A stretch of DNA of 64,000 nt from Rheinheimera sp. A13L (GTDB taxonomy: Bacteria > Pseudomonadota > Gammaproteobacteria > Enterobacterales > Alteromonadaceae), in contig NZ_AFHI01000016.1 of the NCBI RefSeq assembly GCF_000217935.1, positions 28,141 through 92,140 on the forward strand, written 5' to 3'. The position numbers and the translations under genes are program-made. The notes under the pieces were generated by a model. It had not been told where the DNA came from. It worked only from the letters and a program-made list of their open reading frames with translations, and did no database searches. Shown piece by piece: positions 37,899-47,067 of this stretch. How positions within the stretch are numbered: the stretch's first letter is position 1; each line of letters begins with the position of its first letter.

Positions 37899-38147
37899 AC
37901 GGGTTGATTACAACACTCCATTTTGCTTCGGAGCAGATATTCAATCACAGCCGTGTCAGAAAATCGAGGACAAAAATAATGTATTACATTTTTTACTGAA
38001 CACAGCTTTGTATGCCTGTGGCTTTTTTTATTTGGATCTGCCAGTGTAATTCAAGGTTTCAAAAGTCTGTCTGGAACCACATCTGACTCCGCCCAGGCAG
38101 GAGTTATTCTGTAGCTACTCCAGTGTTTTATCAGTCTGAGGCATTCT

Positions 38148-38873
38148 ATGATTTCTTCTTTTGAACGATCTCCCCAGTTTTATGTACGCCTTGGTGGCCT
38201 GCTTTATCTGCTCATTATTGGATTAGGGCTCTTTGGTGAACTGATGGTCAGAGGGTCTTTGGTTGTGCCAGCCGATGCTGCAGCAACAGCCCTCAATATC
38301 GCAGCGTCCCCGACACTCTGGGGCCTAGGCATAGTAGGGGATTTGACAATGCAATCCCTTGATATTCCGATGATAGTGCTGTTTTATTTGTTATTTAAGC
38401 GCGTCAGTGTTGGTTTGAATCTGGCTGCGACTTTTTTTAACCTGATCCAAACAGCTATGTTGGTCGCCAATAAGCTATTGTTAGTTATACCTTTAGTCTT
38501 GTTGGCTGGCGGAGCTGCTACATCGGTGTTTTCAACAGAGCAATTAGCTGCCTGGTCTGCTCTGGCTATTGGACTGCATGGTTATGGTTTTGGCATAGGC
38601 CTGATCTTTTTTGCTTTCGCCTGTTTGCTGCGTGGTTATCTGATTATTAAATCCGGTTTTTTTCCTGCTTTTATAGGTGTGATGTTAGCTCTGGCGGGTG
38701 TGTGTTATCTGATCAATAGTTTGGCCTTATTGCTGGCTCCAGCTCTGGCTTCGCTCTTGTTCCCCTGGATCATGCTGCCGGTATTAGTGGGCGAGTTAGT
38801 ACTGAGCCTGTGGATGATAATCAAAGGCGTGAATATGCAGAAGTGGCAGCACAAGGCTGTCATCGCAGATTAA
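38148..38873 (+). CDS. DUF4386 multi-pass membrane protein
   Basis: 241 residues with about six or seven hydrophobic helices. Opening YVRLGGLLYLLIIGLGLFGE and the middle LLFKRVSVGLNLAATFFNLIQTAM are typical of DUF4386. Function unknown. It stands alone, with 274 non-coding bases upstream to the divergent CNNM gene. Confidence 0.82.
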   Translation: MISSFERSPQFYVRLGGLLYLLIIGLGLFGELMVRGSLVVPADAAATALNIAASPTLWGLGIVGDLTMQSLDIPMIVLFYLLFKRVSVGLNLAATFFNLIQTAMLVANKLLLVIPLVLLAGGAATSVFSTEQLAAWSALAIGLHGYGFGIGLIFFAFACLLRGYLIIKSGFFPAFIGVMLALAGVCYLINSLALLLAPALASLLFPWIMLPVLVGELVLSLWMIIKGVNMQKWQHKAVIAD

Positions 38874-38982
38874 TACGCTGAACAAACCGCTTAACTTGTC
38901 TGAGCCCCCTTTATCATAAACAGTGCCACGAGAAGCCGCTGGCCATTAAACTGCCTGATATCAAATCAACAAGGAAAAATGG

Positions 38983-39639
38983 ATGAAAAATTATTGTCTT
39001 TTTATCAGCACGGTGTTGTGCAGCTTTAACCTGCAAGCTCTTGATGTTACAGGTCAATGGCGTGCTGTGTTGGACGTCGCTCCTGAATTCCGGATAGTGC
39101 TGGCACTGAAGATCACTGAAGATGAACAGGGCAATCAGATAGTGATGCTGAGCCCAAACCAAAGCTCAAAAGAAATGATTCCTGAACAGTTCAGACTCGA
39201 AGGAAATCAGCTTAGCTTTGAGGACAGTCACCTGAAGGCGTCCTTCTCCGGCACTTTTAACGGAGATAAGCTGGTTGGCACTTTCACTCAGCATCGTCCG
39301 CTAGAGGTAAGTTTTACTCGTTTATCTGAACAGGATATACAGCGGCTGGAGCATGAACGGCAATGGTTTGGAGATTTGCAGCTCAGTAAAAACTCTACCT
39401 TGCCTTTGGTGTTAAATATTGCAGTGGTTGCAGCTGGTTATCACGTTACGCTCGACAGTCCAAAGCAGCAAAGTTACGGTATAGCTGTGAATAAATTTAC
39501 TTTATCTGATACCCGGCTGAGCTTCGCTTCATCCATGATCAATGCCAATTACAGTGCAACCTGGGTAGAAAATCAGTGGCAGGGTACTTTTGTACAGGGC
39601 ATGGCCATGCCGCTGAACTTTGCACAAAAAACTGATTGA
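38983..39639 (+). CDS. Secreted two-repeat beta-rich protein
   Basis: 218 residues with signal peptide (MKNYCLFISTVLCSFNLQA-LD). Two similar halves follow: GQWRAVLDVAPEFRIVLALKI...SGTFNGDKLVGTFTQ and FGDLQLSKNSTLPLVLNIAV...SATWVENQWQGTFVQG. Each looks like the small beta domain (G-x-W-x-G-x-L...LVxxI...DSPxQ) that precedes alpha/beta hydrolase domains in some secreted esterases, but here no hydrolase domain is attached. Probably a periplasmic binding or scaffold protein; function unknown. Confidence 0.72.
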   Translation: MKNYCLFISTVLCSFNLQALDVTGQWRAVLDVAPEFRIVLALKITEDEQGNQIVMLSPNQSSKEMIPEQFRLEGNQLSFEDSHLKASFSGTFNGDKLVGTFTQHRPLEVSFTRLSEQDIQRLEHERQWFGDLQLSKNSTLPLVLNIAVVAAGYHVTLDSPKQQSYGIAVNKFTLSDTRLSFASSMINANYSATWVENQWQGTFVQGMAMPLNFAQKTD

Positions 39640-39731
39640 ATCCATAAAAGCACCAGCTTGTAGTTTGAGTTGGTGCAGCACAAAGCACAGAACTGCTTTA
39701 AGTGCAGCTAAAGTTCAGGACAAACTTCAAC

Positions 39732-40766
39732 ATGATGAACTGGTATAACTGGGGTCAATGGACAGGCTGGAGTCTGCTTTATCTTCTGGTTGCAGTGATA
39801 GTGATCAACAGGCCGGTTTTTGTCGAAACTGAACTGTTTTATGCTGCATTACTTGTAGCTGCTGCCGGTGCTGGTTCGCACTGCCTTAGGCTGTTTTACC
39901 GCCGCAAACTGATGCATTCTGCTTTGCCAAAGCAGAGCTTTGTTTTGATCGCTGGCGCTGTCATAGTCGCTGCTTTTGCAACTCTGACGCTGGTGTTGGT
40001 GTTTTTTTTGCTGTCGATGACAGAATACAGTTTTCCTGTTCCGGCTGAACAACGCTGGTTTGTGGTTAAATCTATAATTCAGGGCAATTTTTTTAATGTG
40101 TTGCTTGTGATGTTGCTTTGGTCTGCTTTGTATTTTTCAGTCACTAAAGTACGGCAGCTACGTCAGGCAACAGCTCTGCTACACAGAACACAGTTGGATG
40201 CATTACTCAGTCAGCTTAATCCACACTTCTTATTTAATGCCATCAATAATATACGTGCATTGATCCTGGAAGACCCTGAACGGGCAAGAACTATGCTGGC
40301 TACCTTATCGGACATGCTGAGGTATAATCTGAACGGTGAGCAGGGCATCAAAGTACCTTTTTATCAGGAACTGGAGACTGTGCACGCTTACATAGCTTTA
40401 TGTTCTATTCAATTTGAACAAAGGTTGCAGTATTCAGAGCAAATTGACGCAGGCTGTACTGACACTTTGATCCCTAAGTTTTTAATACAACTTTGTGTTG
40501 AAAACGCGGTGAAACACGGAATAAGTCGGTGTGCTGCTGGCGGAGAAATCCGTATTGAGGCTCAGGTGCAGCAAAAAGAGCTTAGGATTCAGATCAGCAA
40601 TCCGGGTTTGCTGCAAACCGGAGCTGTAAGTACAACCGGAGTGGGGCTAAAAAATATTCGTCAGCGTCTGCAGCTCTTGTATCAGGGAAATGCAAGCCTG
40701 AGGTTGGAGCAACAGCAGGATAAAGTGATTGCTGAAATTCGTTTGCCGTTGGAGACTGCAAGATGA
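39732..40766 (+). CDS. LytS-type sensor histidine kinase
   Basis: 344 residues from ATG at 39732 with AGGA upstream; a GTG at 39702 is in frame but less likely. Four hydrophobic segments at the N-terminus (to about 150) form a simple membrane sensor. The His_kinase domain (PF06580) has LSQLNPHFLFNAINN with the phospho-histidine and N-box CVENAVKHGI, then GVGLKNIRQRLQLLY in the HATPase. It overlaps the response-regulator gene by four bases. The signal is unknown. Confidence 0.9.
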   Translation: MMNWYNWGQWTGWSLLYLLVAVIVINRPVFVETELFYAALLVAAAGAGSHCLRLFYRRKLMHSALPKQSFVLIAGAVIVAAFATLTLVLVFFLLSMTEYSFPVPAEQRWFVVKSIIQGNFFNVLLVMLLWSALYFSVTKVRQLRQATALLHRTQLDALLSQLNPHFLFNAINNIRALILEDPERARTMLATLSDMLRYNLNGEQGIKVPFYQELETVHAYIALCSIQFEQRLQYSEQIDAGCTDTLIPKFLIQLCVENAVKHGISRCAAGGEIRIEAQVQQKELRIQISNPGLLQTGAVSTTGVGLKNIRQRLQLLYQGNASLRLEQQQDKVIAEIRLPLETAR

Positions 40767-41467
40767 AAGTACTGGTGATAGATGACAGCAGGCTGGCAAG
40801 GCTAGAACTCATCAATCAGCTCACTCAGTGTCAGGGCATTGAGTTGGCCGGGCAGGCTGAAAATGTTGAACAAGCCAAAGCGCTGATTTATCAAACCAGT
40901 CCGGATTTACTGTTATTGGATATTGATATGCCCGGTGGTGACGGTTTTAGTCTGTTGGAGCAACTGGACGAGCTGCCGCGTAAACCTCATGTGATTTTTG
41001 TTACTGCTTTTGATTGTTATGCCCTGAAGTCTTTTGATTATCACGCCAAAGATTATCTGCTCAAACCTGTGACTGTAGCTCGGTTGCAATCGGCTTTGGC
41101 TAAAGTGCCGGCTTGTGGGCATCAGTCGGAAATGACCTTACAGAGTCAGGTGTTTTTAAGAGATGGAGAACGCTGTTATTTCATTACTTTATCCGATGTT
41201 TATGCCTTTGAAGCTCAGGGCAACTACACCAAAGTGTATTTTGCTTCAGGCAGGCCACTGATTTACCGAAATTTGGCGGCATTGGAGCAGAAGTTACCAA
41301 AACAAAGCTTTTTCCGCGCCAGCCGAAGCTGGATTGTAAATACACACTATATTCAAAGCATTGAACCTTCGATCAGCGGTGGCTTTGAATTAACACTCAA
41401 AGACGGCTTAAAGCTGGAAATCTCGCGTCGTCAGGCTGTGGCCTTCAAACAACTCTGGAGTTTGTGA
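40763..41467 (+). CDS. LytTR family response regulator
   Basis: 234 residues. Receiver domain 1-115 with acidic pocket DD at 7-8, phospho-acceptor Asp53 (LLDIDMPGGDGF) and Lys in YLLKPV. The LytTR DNA-binding domain (about 135-234) has VYAFEAQGNYTKVYF and FFRASRSWIVNTHYI. It partners with the overlapping LytS-type kinase. Such pairs (BtsSR, YpdAB, AlgZR) control nutrient uptake or exopolysaccharide; the targets here cannot be deduced. Confidence 0.93.
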   Translation: MKVLVIDDSRLARLELINQLTQCQGIELAGQAENVEQAKALIYQTSPDLLLLDIDMPGGDGFSLLEQLDELPRKPHVIFVTAFDCYALKSFDYHAKDYLLKPVTVARLQSALAKVPACGHQSEMTLQSQVFLRDGERCYFITLSDVYAFEAQGNYTKVYFASGRPLIYRNLAALEQKLPKQSFFRASRSWIVNTHYIQSIEPSISGGFELTLKDGLKLEISRRQAVAFKQLWSL

Positions 41468-41544
41468 TAGAGGCCAGTCTTTTGAGCTGGCCCTGCTATT
41501 TCCCTGTTCATAATTCCATACAGTCACCTCTAGTACTTTAGTCT

Positions 41545-41558
41545 TTATGTCGACATAA
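41545..41558. promoter_or_regulatory. Palindromic operator candidate 1 upstream of prp regulator
   Basis: Perfect 14-bp palindrome TTATGTCGACATAA. Shares the TGTCGACA core with a second site at 41619. GntR/FCD regulators bind such GT-N-AC dyads. Confidence 0.6.
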
Positions 41559-41618
41559 CTACTCCTTTGTCCTTGACCAAAGTAGTTTAAGGCGGTAAAA
41601 CGTTATCACTTTCTTTTA

Positions 41619-41630
41619 ATTGTCGACAAT
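41619..41630. promoter_or_regulatory. Palindromic operator candidate 2 at the start of the prp regulator gene
   Basis: Perfect 12-bp palindrome ATTGTCGACAAT ending three bases before the ATG of the GntR gene. A weak promoter TTGACC-17-TAAAAC (41573-41601) would place this site just after the transcript start, a position for repression. Confidence 0.65.
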
Positions 41631-41633
41631 CTG

Positions 41634-42320
41634 ATGCTTGCTACCGAATTTAAAGACGCGATTACTGCTGCCGACCGGGTGCTGGTGCAAATTCGTACTG
41701 CCATAGTGGACGGTGAAATTCCAGCTGGTACCAAAATCAGTGAGCCTGAACTGGCGCGCCGTTATGACTTAAGTCGTGCACCGCTGCGCGAAGCCTTAGC
41801 GCGCTTAGAACGTTGTCATTTAATAGAACGTACACCTAACGCTGGCGCCCGTGTAGTCAAGCTATCGATTGAAGGTTTACGTTCTTTGTATCAGCTGCGC
41901 GAAGAGTTGGAAGGACTGGCTTGTCGTTTGGCGGCAGAGCATATGACAGAGCAGGAAATTGCCGAAGTCAGAGCGCTACTTGATCAGCATTTGTCGACAC
42001 AAAGAGTGCGCGAAGGTGAAAGTTATTACCAGGAAGCCGGGGATGTCGATTTTCATTACCGCGTCATCTTAGGCAGTAAAAATCCTTATCTGATTAATAT
42101 TTTAAGTGACGAGCTGTATTTTCTGGTTCGGATGTACAGAGTGCAGCTTGGCATGAACGGGCCTCGTGTATCACGGGCTTTTGACGAACATAAAGCTATT
42201 ATTAACGCCATTGCCAACCGCGATGGCGAACTTGCCGACTTACTGATGCGTCGTCATATAGCCGCATCCAAACGTAATATTGAACAACAGTTACTTCAAC
42301 AGGGGACTTCACATGGCTAA
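41634..42320 (+). CDS. prpR: GntR family (FCD) regulator of the methylcitrate genes
   Basis: 228 residues. N-terminal winged helix (about 15-78; [23 protein letters not shown]) and a C-terminal FCD ligand domain with metal-type residues in [22 protein letters not shown] and RRHIAASK. No clear ribosome site precedes the ATG; a palindrome occupies that place. In Shewanella-like bacteria a GntR regulator replaces the sigma-54 type PrpR of E. coli. Overlap with prpB by eight bases supports autoregulation with the operon; 2-methylcitrate-related ligand is inferred. Confidence 0.86.
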   Translation: MLATEFKDAITAADRVLVQIRTAIVDGEIPAGTKISEPELARRYDLSRAPLREALARLERCHLIERTPNAGARVVKLSIEGLRSLYQLREELEGLACRLAAEHMTEQEIAEVRALLDQHLSTQRVREGESYYQEAGDVDFHYRVILGSKNPYLINILSDELYFLVRMYRVQLGMNGPRVSRAFDEHKAIINAIANRDGELADLLMRRHIAASKRNIEQQLLQQGTSHG

Positions 42321-43197
42321 TGTAAAAAGCGCTGGCGCTCTGCTTCGTCAGGCAATTAAAGACAATCATCCGTTACAGCTGGTAGGCACTATTAATGCGT
42401 ACACCGCCTTGATGGCTGAACGTGTGGGTCATAAAGCCCTGTATTTATCAGGCGCCGGTGTGGCCAATGCTTCTTTTGGTTTGCCGGATTTAGGCATGAC
42501 CTCATTAAATGATGTCTGTGAAGATATCCGCCGTATTACCGGTGCGACTGAACTGCCTTTGCTGGTGGATGCTGATACAGGCTGGGGTGGAGCTTTTAAT
42601 ATTGCCCGTGCAGTCAAAGAAATGACCAATGCAGGTGCTGCAGGTTTTCATATTGAAGATCAGGTGGCGCAAAAACGTTGTGGTCACAGACCAAACAAAG
42701 AAATAGTGTCTTTGGAAGAAATGGTCGATCGTGTTAAGGCGTCTGTCGATGCCAGAACAGACGAAAACTTTTTTATTATGGCGCGCACCGATGCGTTGCA
42801 ACAACAAGGTTTAGAAGCTGCTATTGAACGGGCTTTAGCTTGTGAAGCTGCAGGTGCCGATGCCATTTTTGCAGAAGCTGTCTATACACTGGAGCAATAT
42901 CAGGCCTTTACCAGCGCCTTAAAAGTACCAGTGCTGGCCAATATCACTGAATTTGGTCAAACGCCGCTGTTTAACAAAGCAGAATTGGCTGGTGTCGGTG
43001 TCGATATGGTGTTGTATCCGTTGAGTGCCTTCCGTGCTATGAACAAAGCTGCACTGAATGTGTATGAGTCTATTCTGGCCAACGGCGATCAAAAAGCTGT
43101 GGTTGACAGCATGCAAACCCGTGCTGAACTTTACGACTTCCTGAACTATCACAGTTATGAGCAAAAGTTGGATGCCCTGTTTGCAACTAAGAAATAG
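42313..43197 (+). CDS. prpB: Methylisocitrate lyase
   Basis: 294 residues from ATG at 42313, with AGGGGA upstream and overlap with the regulator gene. The isocitrate-lyase fold carries the catalytic KRCGH motif at 121-125 (Cys123, same position as in E. coli PrpB) and metal ligands in DADTGWGG. It splits 2-methylisocitrate into pyruvate and succinate, the last step of propionate oxidation. Confidence 0.96.
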   Translation: MANVKSAGALLRQAIKDNHPLQLVGTINAYTALMAERVGHKALYLSGAGVANASFGLPDLGMTSLNDVCEDIRRITGATELPLLVDADTGWGGAFNIARAVKEMTNAGAAGFHIEDQVAQKRCGHRPNKEIVSLEEMVDRVKASVDARTDENFFIMARTDALQQQGLEAAIERALACEAAGADAIFAEAVYTLEQYQAFTSALKVPVLANITEFGQTPLFNKAELAGVGVDMVLYPLSAFRAMNKAALNVYESILANGDQKAVVDSMQTRAELYDFLNYHSYEQKLDALFATKK

Positions 43198-43256
43198 CTA
43201 ATAACGAAAACAGCATTCACTCAATCAACAGAACAAATTAAAAACGGAGAGACAAG

Positions 43257-44384
43257 ATGGCGAACGCAAAAGAATTATCAGGCGCAGGCTTACGTGGCCA
43301 AATTGCAGGTAAAACCGCTTTATCCACAGTAGGTAAAACAGGTTCAGGCTTGACCTACCGTGGTTACGATGTGAAAGACTTAGCCGCTCATTGTGAATTT
43401 GAAGAAGTTGCGCACCTGATTTTAAAAGGCGAGTTACCAAACGAAGCTGAACTGACTGCGTACAAAAAACGCTTAAAGGCCATGCGTGACCTGCCACAGG
43501 CACTCAAAGAAGTGCTGGAGCGTATTCCTGCTTCTGCCCATCCTATGGATGTAATGCGTACAGGTTGCTCTATGTTGGGCAACTTAGAAACTGAAGAGAG
43601 TTTTGCCCGGCAACAAGATGCAACAGACCGTTTACTGGCGATTTTCCCTGGCTTAATTAACTACTGGTATAACTTCAGCCATAAAGGCCAGCGCATTGAA
43701 GTGGAAACAGCGGCCGATTCTATTGCCGAGCAGTTCCTCTGGACTTTGCATGGCGAAAAGCCAACTCAACTGCATACAGATGTAATGAACTCCTCGCTGA
43801 TTTTATATGCAGAGCATGAGTTTAATGCTTCTACCTTCACAGCCCGTGTTTGTGCTTCCACTTTAAGTGATATGCACTCTTGTATCACTGGCGCTATTGG
43901 TTCATTACGTGGCCCTCTGCACGGTGGCGCTAACGAAGCGGCGATGGAACTGATTGAAAAGATGGATAATCCGGATGATGCCGAAACCAAGTTAATGGGC
44001 ATGCTGGAACGTAAAGAAAAAATCATGGGCTTTGGTCATGCCATTTATGCTGAGTCTGACCCACGTAATGCAGTGATCAAAGAATGGTCAGAAAAGCTGG
44101 GCAAAGCCAACGGCAATACCTCCTTGTACGACATCTCTGTGCGCTGCGAAGCTGTGATGTGGCGCGAGAAAAAGCTGTTCTGTAACGCAGATTTCTTCCA
44201 CGCCTCGGCTTACAACTACATGGGTATTCCAACCAAGCTGTTTACGCCTATTTTTGTCTGTTCACGTTTAACAGGCTGGGCCGCCCATGTGATGGAACAG
44301 CGTGCGGACAATCGTATTATTCGCCCAAGTGCCGAATATACAGGTGTGGAACCACGTACAGTAACGCCACTATCAAGCCGTTAA
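43257..44384 (+). CDS. prpC: 2-methylcitrate synthase
   Basis: 375 residues. Citrate-synthase family marks: SGLTYRGYDVKDLA near the start, LRGPLHGGANEAAMELI with the catalytic His, GFGHAIYAESDPRN with the second His, and the Asp region FFHASAYNYMGIPTKLF. It condenses propionyl-CoA with oxaloacetate. AACGGAGAGA gives a good ribosome site. A terminator-like hairpin follows before acnD. Confidence 0.96.
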   Translation: MANAKELSGAGLRGQIAGKTALSTVGKTGSGLTYRGYDVKDLAAHCEFEEVAHLILKGELPNEAELTAYKKRLKAMRDLPQALKEVLERIPASAHPMDVMRTGCSMLGNLETEESFARQQDATDRLLAIFPGLINYWYNFSHKGQRIEVETAADSIAEQFLWTLHGEKPTQLHTDVMNSSLILYAEHEFNASTFTARVCASTLSDMHSCITGAIGSLRGPLHGGANEAAMELIEKMDNPDDAETKLMGMLERKEKIMGFGHAIYAESDPRNAVIKEWSEKLGKANGNTSLYDISVRCEAVMWREKKLFCNADFFHASAYNYMGIPTKLFTPIFVCSRLTGWAAHVMEQRADNRIIRPSAEYTGVEPRTVTPLSSR

Positions 44385-44403
44385 GCACAAAAAGCACCCA
44401 AAC

Positions 44404-44430
44404 TACAAAAGCCCGTTCAGGGCTTTTGTA
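44404..44430 (+). terminator. Terminator-like hairpin between prpC and acnD
   Basis: 11-bp stem TACAAAAGCCC/GGGCTTTTGTA with a five-base loop, 19 bases after prpC. The stem itself holds TTTT but no separate U-run follows, so it may only reduce downstream expression or protect the prpBC transcript. Confidence 0.6.
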
Positions 44431-44467
44431 GGATCTAAAGTAAACAATTTAACTGAGTGGCCACGCC

Positions 44468-47056
44468 ATGAATTCTAATTACCGTAAAACCTTACCAGGC
44501 ACCAAGCTGGATTATTTTGATGCAGAAGCTGCATGCAACGATATTGAACCGGGCTCTTATGCCAAGCTGCCTTATACCTCCCGTGTTCATGCAGAAAACT
44601 TAGTACGCCGCTGCGATCCGGCAACCTTAACTGACTCGTTAAAACAACTGATTTACCGCAAGCAGGATCTGGATTTTCCATGGTTTCCGGCCCGAGTGGT
44701 TTGCCACGATATTTTAGGTCAAACCGCTTTAGTGGATTTAGCTGGCCTGCGTGATGCTATTGCGCTGCAAGGCGGCGATCCGGCTAAAGTAAACCCTGTA
44801 GTGCCAACTCAACTGATTGTTGATCACTCTTTGGCTGTCGAGCATGGTGGTTTTGAAAAAGATGCCTTTGAGAAAAACCGTGCTATTGAAGACAGACGTA
44901 ACGACGACAGATTCCACTTTATCAACTGGACCAAAAAAGCCTTTAAAAATGTCGATGTCATTCCACCAGGCAACGGCATTATGCACCAGATCAATTTAGA
45001 GCGGATGTCGCCTGTTATTCATGCTATAGATGGTGTGGCTTTCCCTGATACCTTAGTGGGCACCGACAGTCATACACCTCATGTCGACGCATTGGGTGTT
45101 ATTGCTATTGGTGTAGGTGGCTTAGAAGCCGAAAGCGTGATGTTGGGCCGCGCTTCATGGATGCGTCTGCCGGATATTATTGGTGTGGAGCTGACGGGTA
45201 AAGCTCAGCCAGGCATTATGGCAACAGATATAGTTCTGGCCTTAACTGAATTTTTACGTAAAGAAAAAGTAGTCTCTGCTTATCTGGAGTTTTTTGGTGA
45301 AGGTGCCAGCAGCCTGAGTTTAGGCGACCGCGCTACTATCTCTAATATGACACCAGAATATGGCGCTACTGCCGCTATGTTCTCTATTGACCAGCAAACG
45401 CTGGATTATTTAACCCTGACAGGCCGTGAGCCAGCACAAGTCAAGTTGGTTGAAAGCTACGCTAAAACTGCAGGTTTATGGTCCGACAGTTTAAAAACGG
45501 CTGAATATGAGCGTGTTATCTGTTTTGATTTATCCAGTGTCGGCCGCACTATTGCAGGTCCTTCCAATCCTCATGCCCGGGTATCAACCAGCGATTTAGC
45601 CGCCAAAGGCATTAGTGGTGTGGTAGAAAACGAACCGGGTTTAATGCCGGATGGCGCTGTCATTATTGCTGCTATTACCAGCTGCACCAACACCAGTAAC
45701 CCACGTAACGTCATAGCTGCAGGTTTGTTAGCCCGTAACGCTAAAGCCAAAGGTTTAAGCCGTAAGCCTTGGGTGAAAAGCTCGCTTGCACCTGGCTCTA
45801 AAACGGTGGAGCTGTATTTAAAAGAAGCCAACTTACTGACTGATTTAGAAAGCCTGGGCTTTGGTATTGTCGCTTTTGCTTGCACGACTTGTAACGGTAT
45901 GAGTGGCGCTTTAGATCCTGTGATTCAACAAGAACTGATAGAACGTGATTTATACGCCACAGCTGTGTTATCCGGTAACCGCAACTTTGATGGTCGTATT
46001 CACCCTTATGCCAAACAGGCGTTTTTAGCCTCACCAGCCTTGGTGGTGGCCTACGCCATAGCAGGTACTATCCGCTTTGATATCGAAAAAGACGTGCTGG
46101 GGCTGGATAAAGACGGCAACGAAATTCGCTTAAAAGACATCTGGCCAAGCGACGCTGAAATTGATGCTGTGGTTGCAAGCAGCGTCAAACCTGAACAGTT
46201 CCGCAAAGTGTACGAGCCTATGTTTGCTGTATCTGTGGATTACGGCGAAAAAATCAGCCCGCTGTACGACTGGCGTCCACAAACTACTTATATCCGCCGC
46301 CCGCCGTATTGGGAAGGTGCTTTGGCGGGTGAGCGCACTATGAAAGGCATGCGGGCACTGGCAGTGCTTGGCGATAACATCACCACTGACCATTTATCGC
46401 CATCCAACGCCATTATGATGGACAGCGCTGCAGGTGAATACCTGCATAAAATGGGATTGCCGGAAGAGGATTTTAACTCCTATGCTACCCACCGGGGTGA
46501 TCATTTAACAGCGCAGCGCGCTACTTTTGCTAACCCTAAGCTGATCAATGAAATGGCTGTGGTGGATGGCAAAATTAAACAAGGATCACTGACCCGTATT
46601 GAGCCAGAAGGCGTGGTGACCCGCATGTGGGAAGCCATTGAAACTTATATGGAACGTAAGCAACCTTTAATTATTATTGCCGGTGCTGATTATGGTCAGG
46701 GATCATCCCGTGACTGGGCCGCCAAAGGGGTGCGTTTAGCTGGGGTTGAAGCCATAGTGGCCGAAGGTTTTGAGCGTATTCACCGCACTAACTTAGTAGG
46801 TATGGGTGTATTGCCGCTGGAGTTTAAAGCTGGCGTCAACCGTAAAACCTTGGGTTTAGATGGCACTGAAAGCTACGACGTTTTAGGTGAACGTACACCT
46901 CGCACTACTTTAACTTTAGTGGTCACCCGCAGAAACGGTGAGGTGCTGCAAGTTCCTGTCACTTGCCGTTTGGACACAGCCGAAGAAGTATTGATTTATG
47001 AAGCAGGTGGCGTGTTACAGCGTTTTGCCAAAGACTTCCTTGAAGCCACAGTGTAA
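44468..47056 (+). CDS. acnD: Fe/S-dependent 2-methylisocitrate dehydratase AcnD
   Basis: 862 residues, aconitase A-like. The 4Fe-4S cysteines are in SCTNTSNP (about 405) and CTTCNG (about 472 and 475). The swivel domain has NAIMMDSAAGEYL and the C-terminal GADYGQGSSRDWAAKG holds substrate arginine and serine. With PrpF it replaces the cofactor-independent dehydratase PrpD; no prpD is present here. It lies 12 bases before prpF. Confidence 0.95.
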   Translation: MNSNYRKTLPGTKLDYFDAEAACNDIEPGSYAKLPYTSRVHAENLVRRCDPATLTDSLKQLIYRKQDLDFPWFPARVVCHDILGQTALVDLAGLRDAIALQGGDPAKVNPVVPTQLIVDHSLAVEHGGFEKDAFEKNRAIEDRRNDDRFHFINWTKKAFKNVDVIPPGNGIMHQINLERMSPVIHAIDGVAFPDTLVGTDSHTPHVDALGVIAIGVGGLEAESVMLGRASWMRLPDIIGVELTGKAQPGIMATDIVLALTEFLRKEKVVSAYLEFFGEGASSLSLGDRATISNMTPEYGATAAMFSIDQQTLDYLTLTGREPAQVKLVESYAKTAGLWSDSLKTAEYERVICFDLSSVGRTIAGPSNPHARVSTSDLAAKGISGVVENEPGLMPDGAVIIAAITSCTNTSNPRNVIAAGLLARNAKAKGLSRKPWVKSSLAPGSKTVELYLKEANLLTDLESLGFGIVAFACTTCNGMSGALDPVIQQELIERDLYATAVLSGNRNFDGRIHPYAKQAFLASPALVVAYAIAGTIRFDIEKDVLGLDKDGNEIRLKDIWPSDAEIDAVVASSVKPEQFRKVYEPMFAVSVDYGEKISPLYDWRPQTTYIRRPPYWEGALAGERTMKGMRALAVLGDNITTDHLSPSNAIMMDSAAGEYLHKMGLPEEDFNSYATHRGDHLTAQRATFANPKLINEMAVVDGKIKQGSLTRIEPEGVVTRMWEAIETYMERKQPLIIIAGADYGQGSSRDWAAKGVRLAGVEAIVAEGFERIHRTNLVGMGVLPLEFKAGVNRKTLGLDGTESYDVLGERTPRTTLTLVVTRRNGEVLQVPVTCRLDTAEEVLIYEAGGVLQRFAKDFLEATV

Positions 47057-47067
47057 GGCGTAAAAAG

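Noticed and set aside
37813..38049. 78-codon frame overlapping the CNNM start
   Set aside because: Mostly antisense to a clear gene, no initiation signal.
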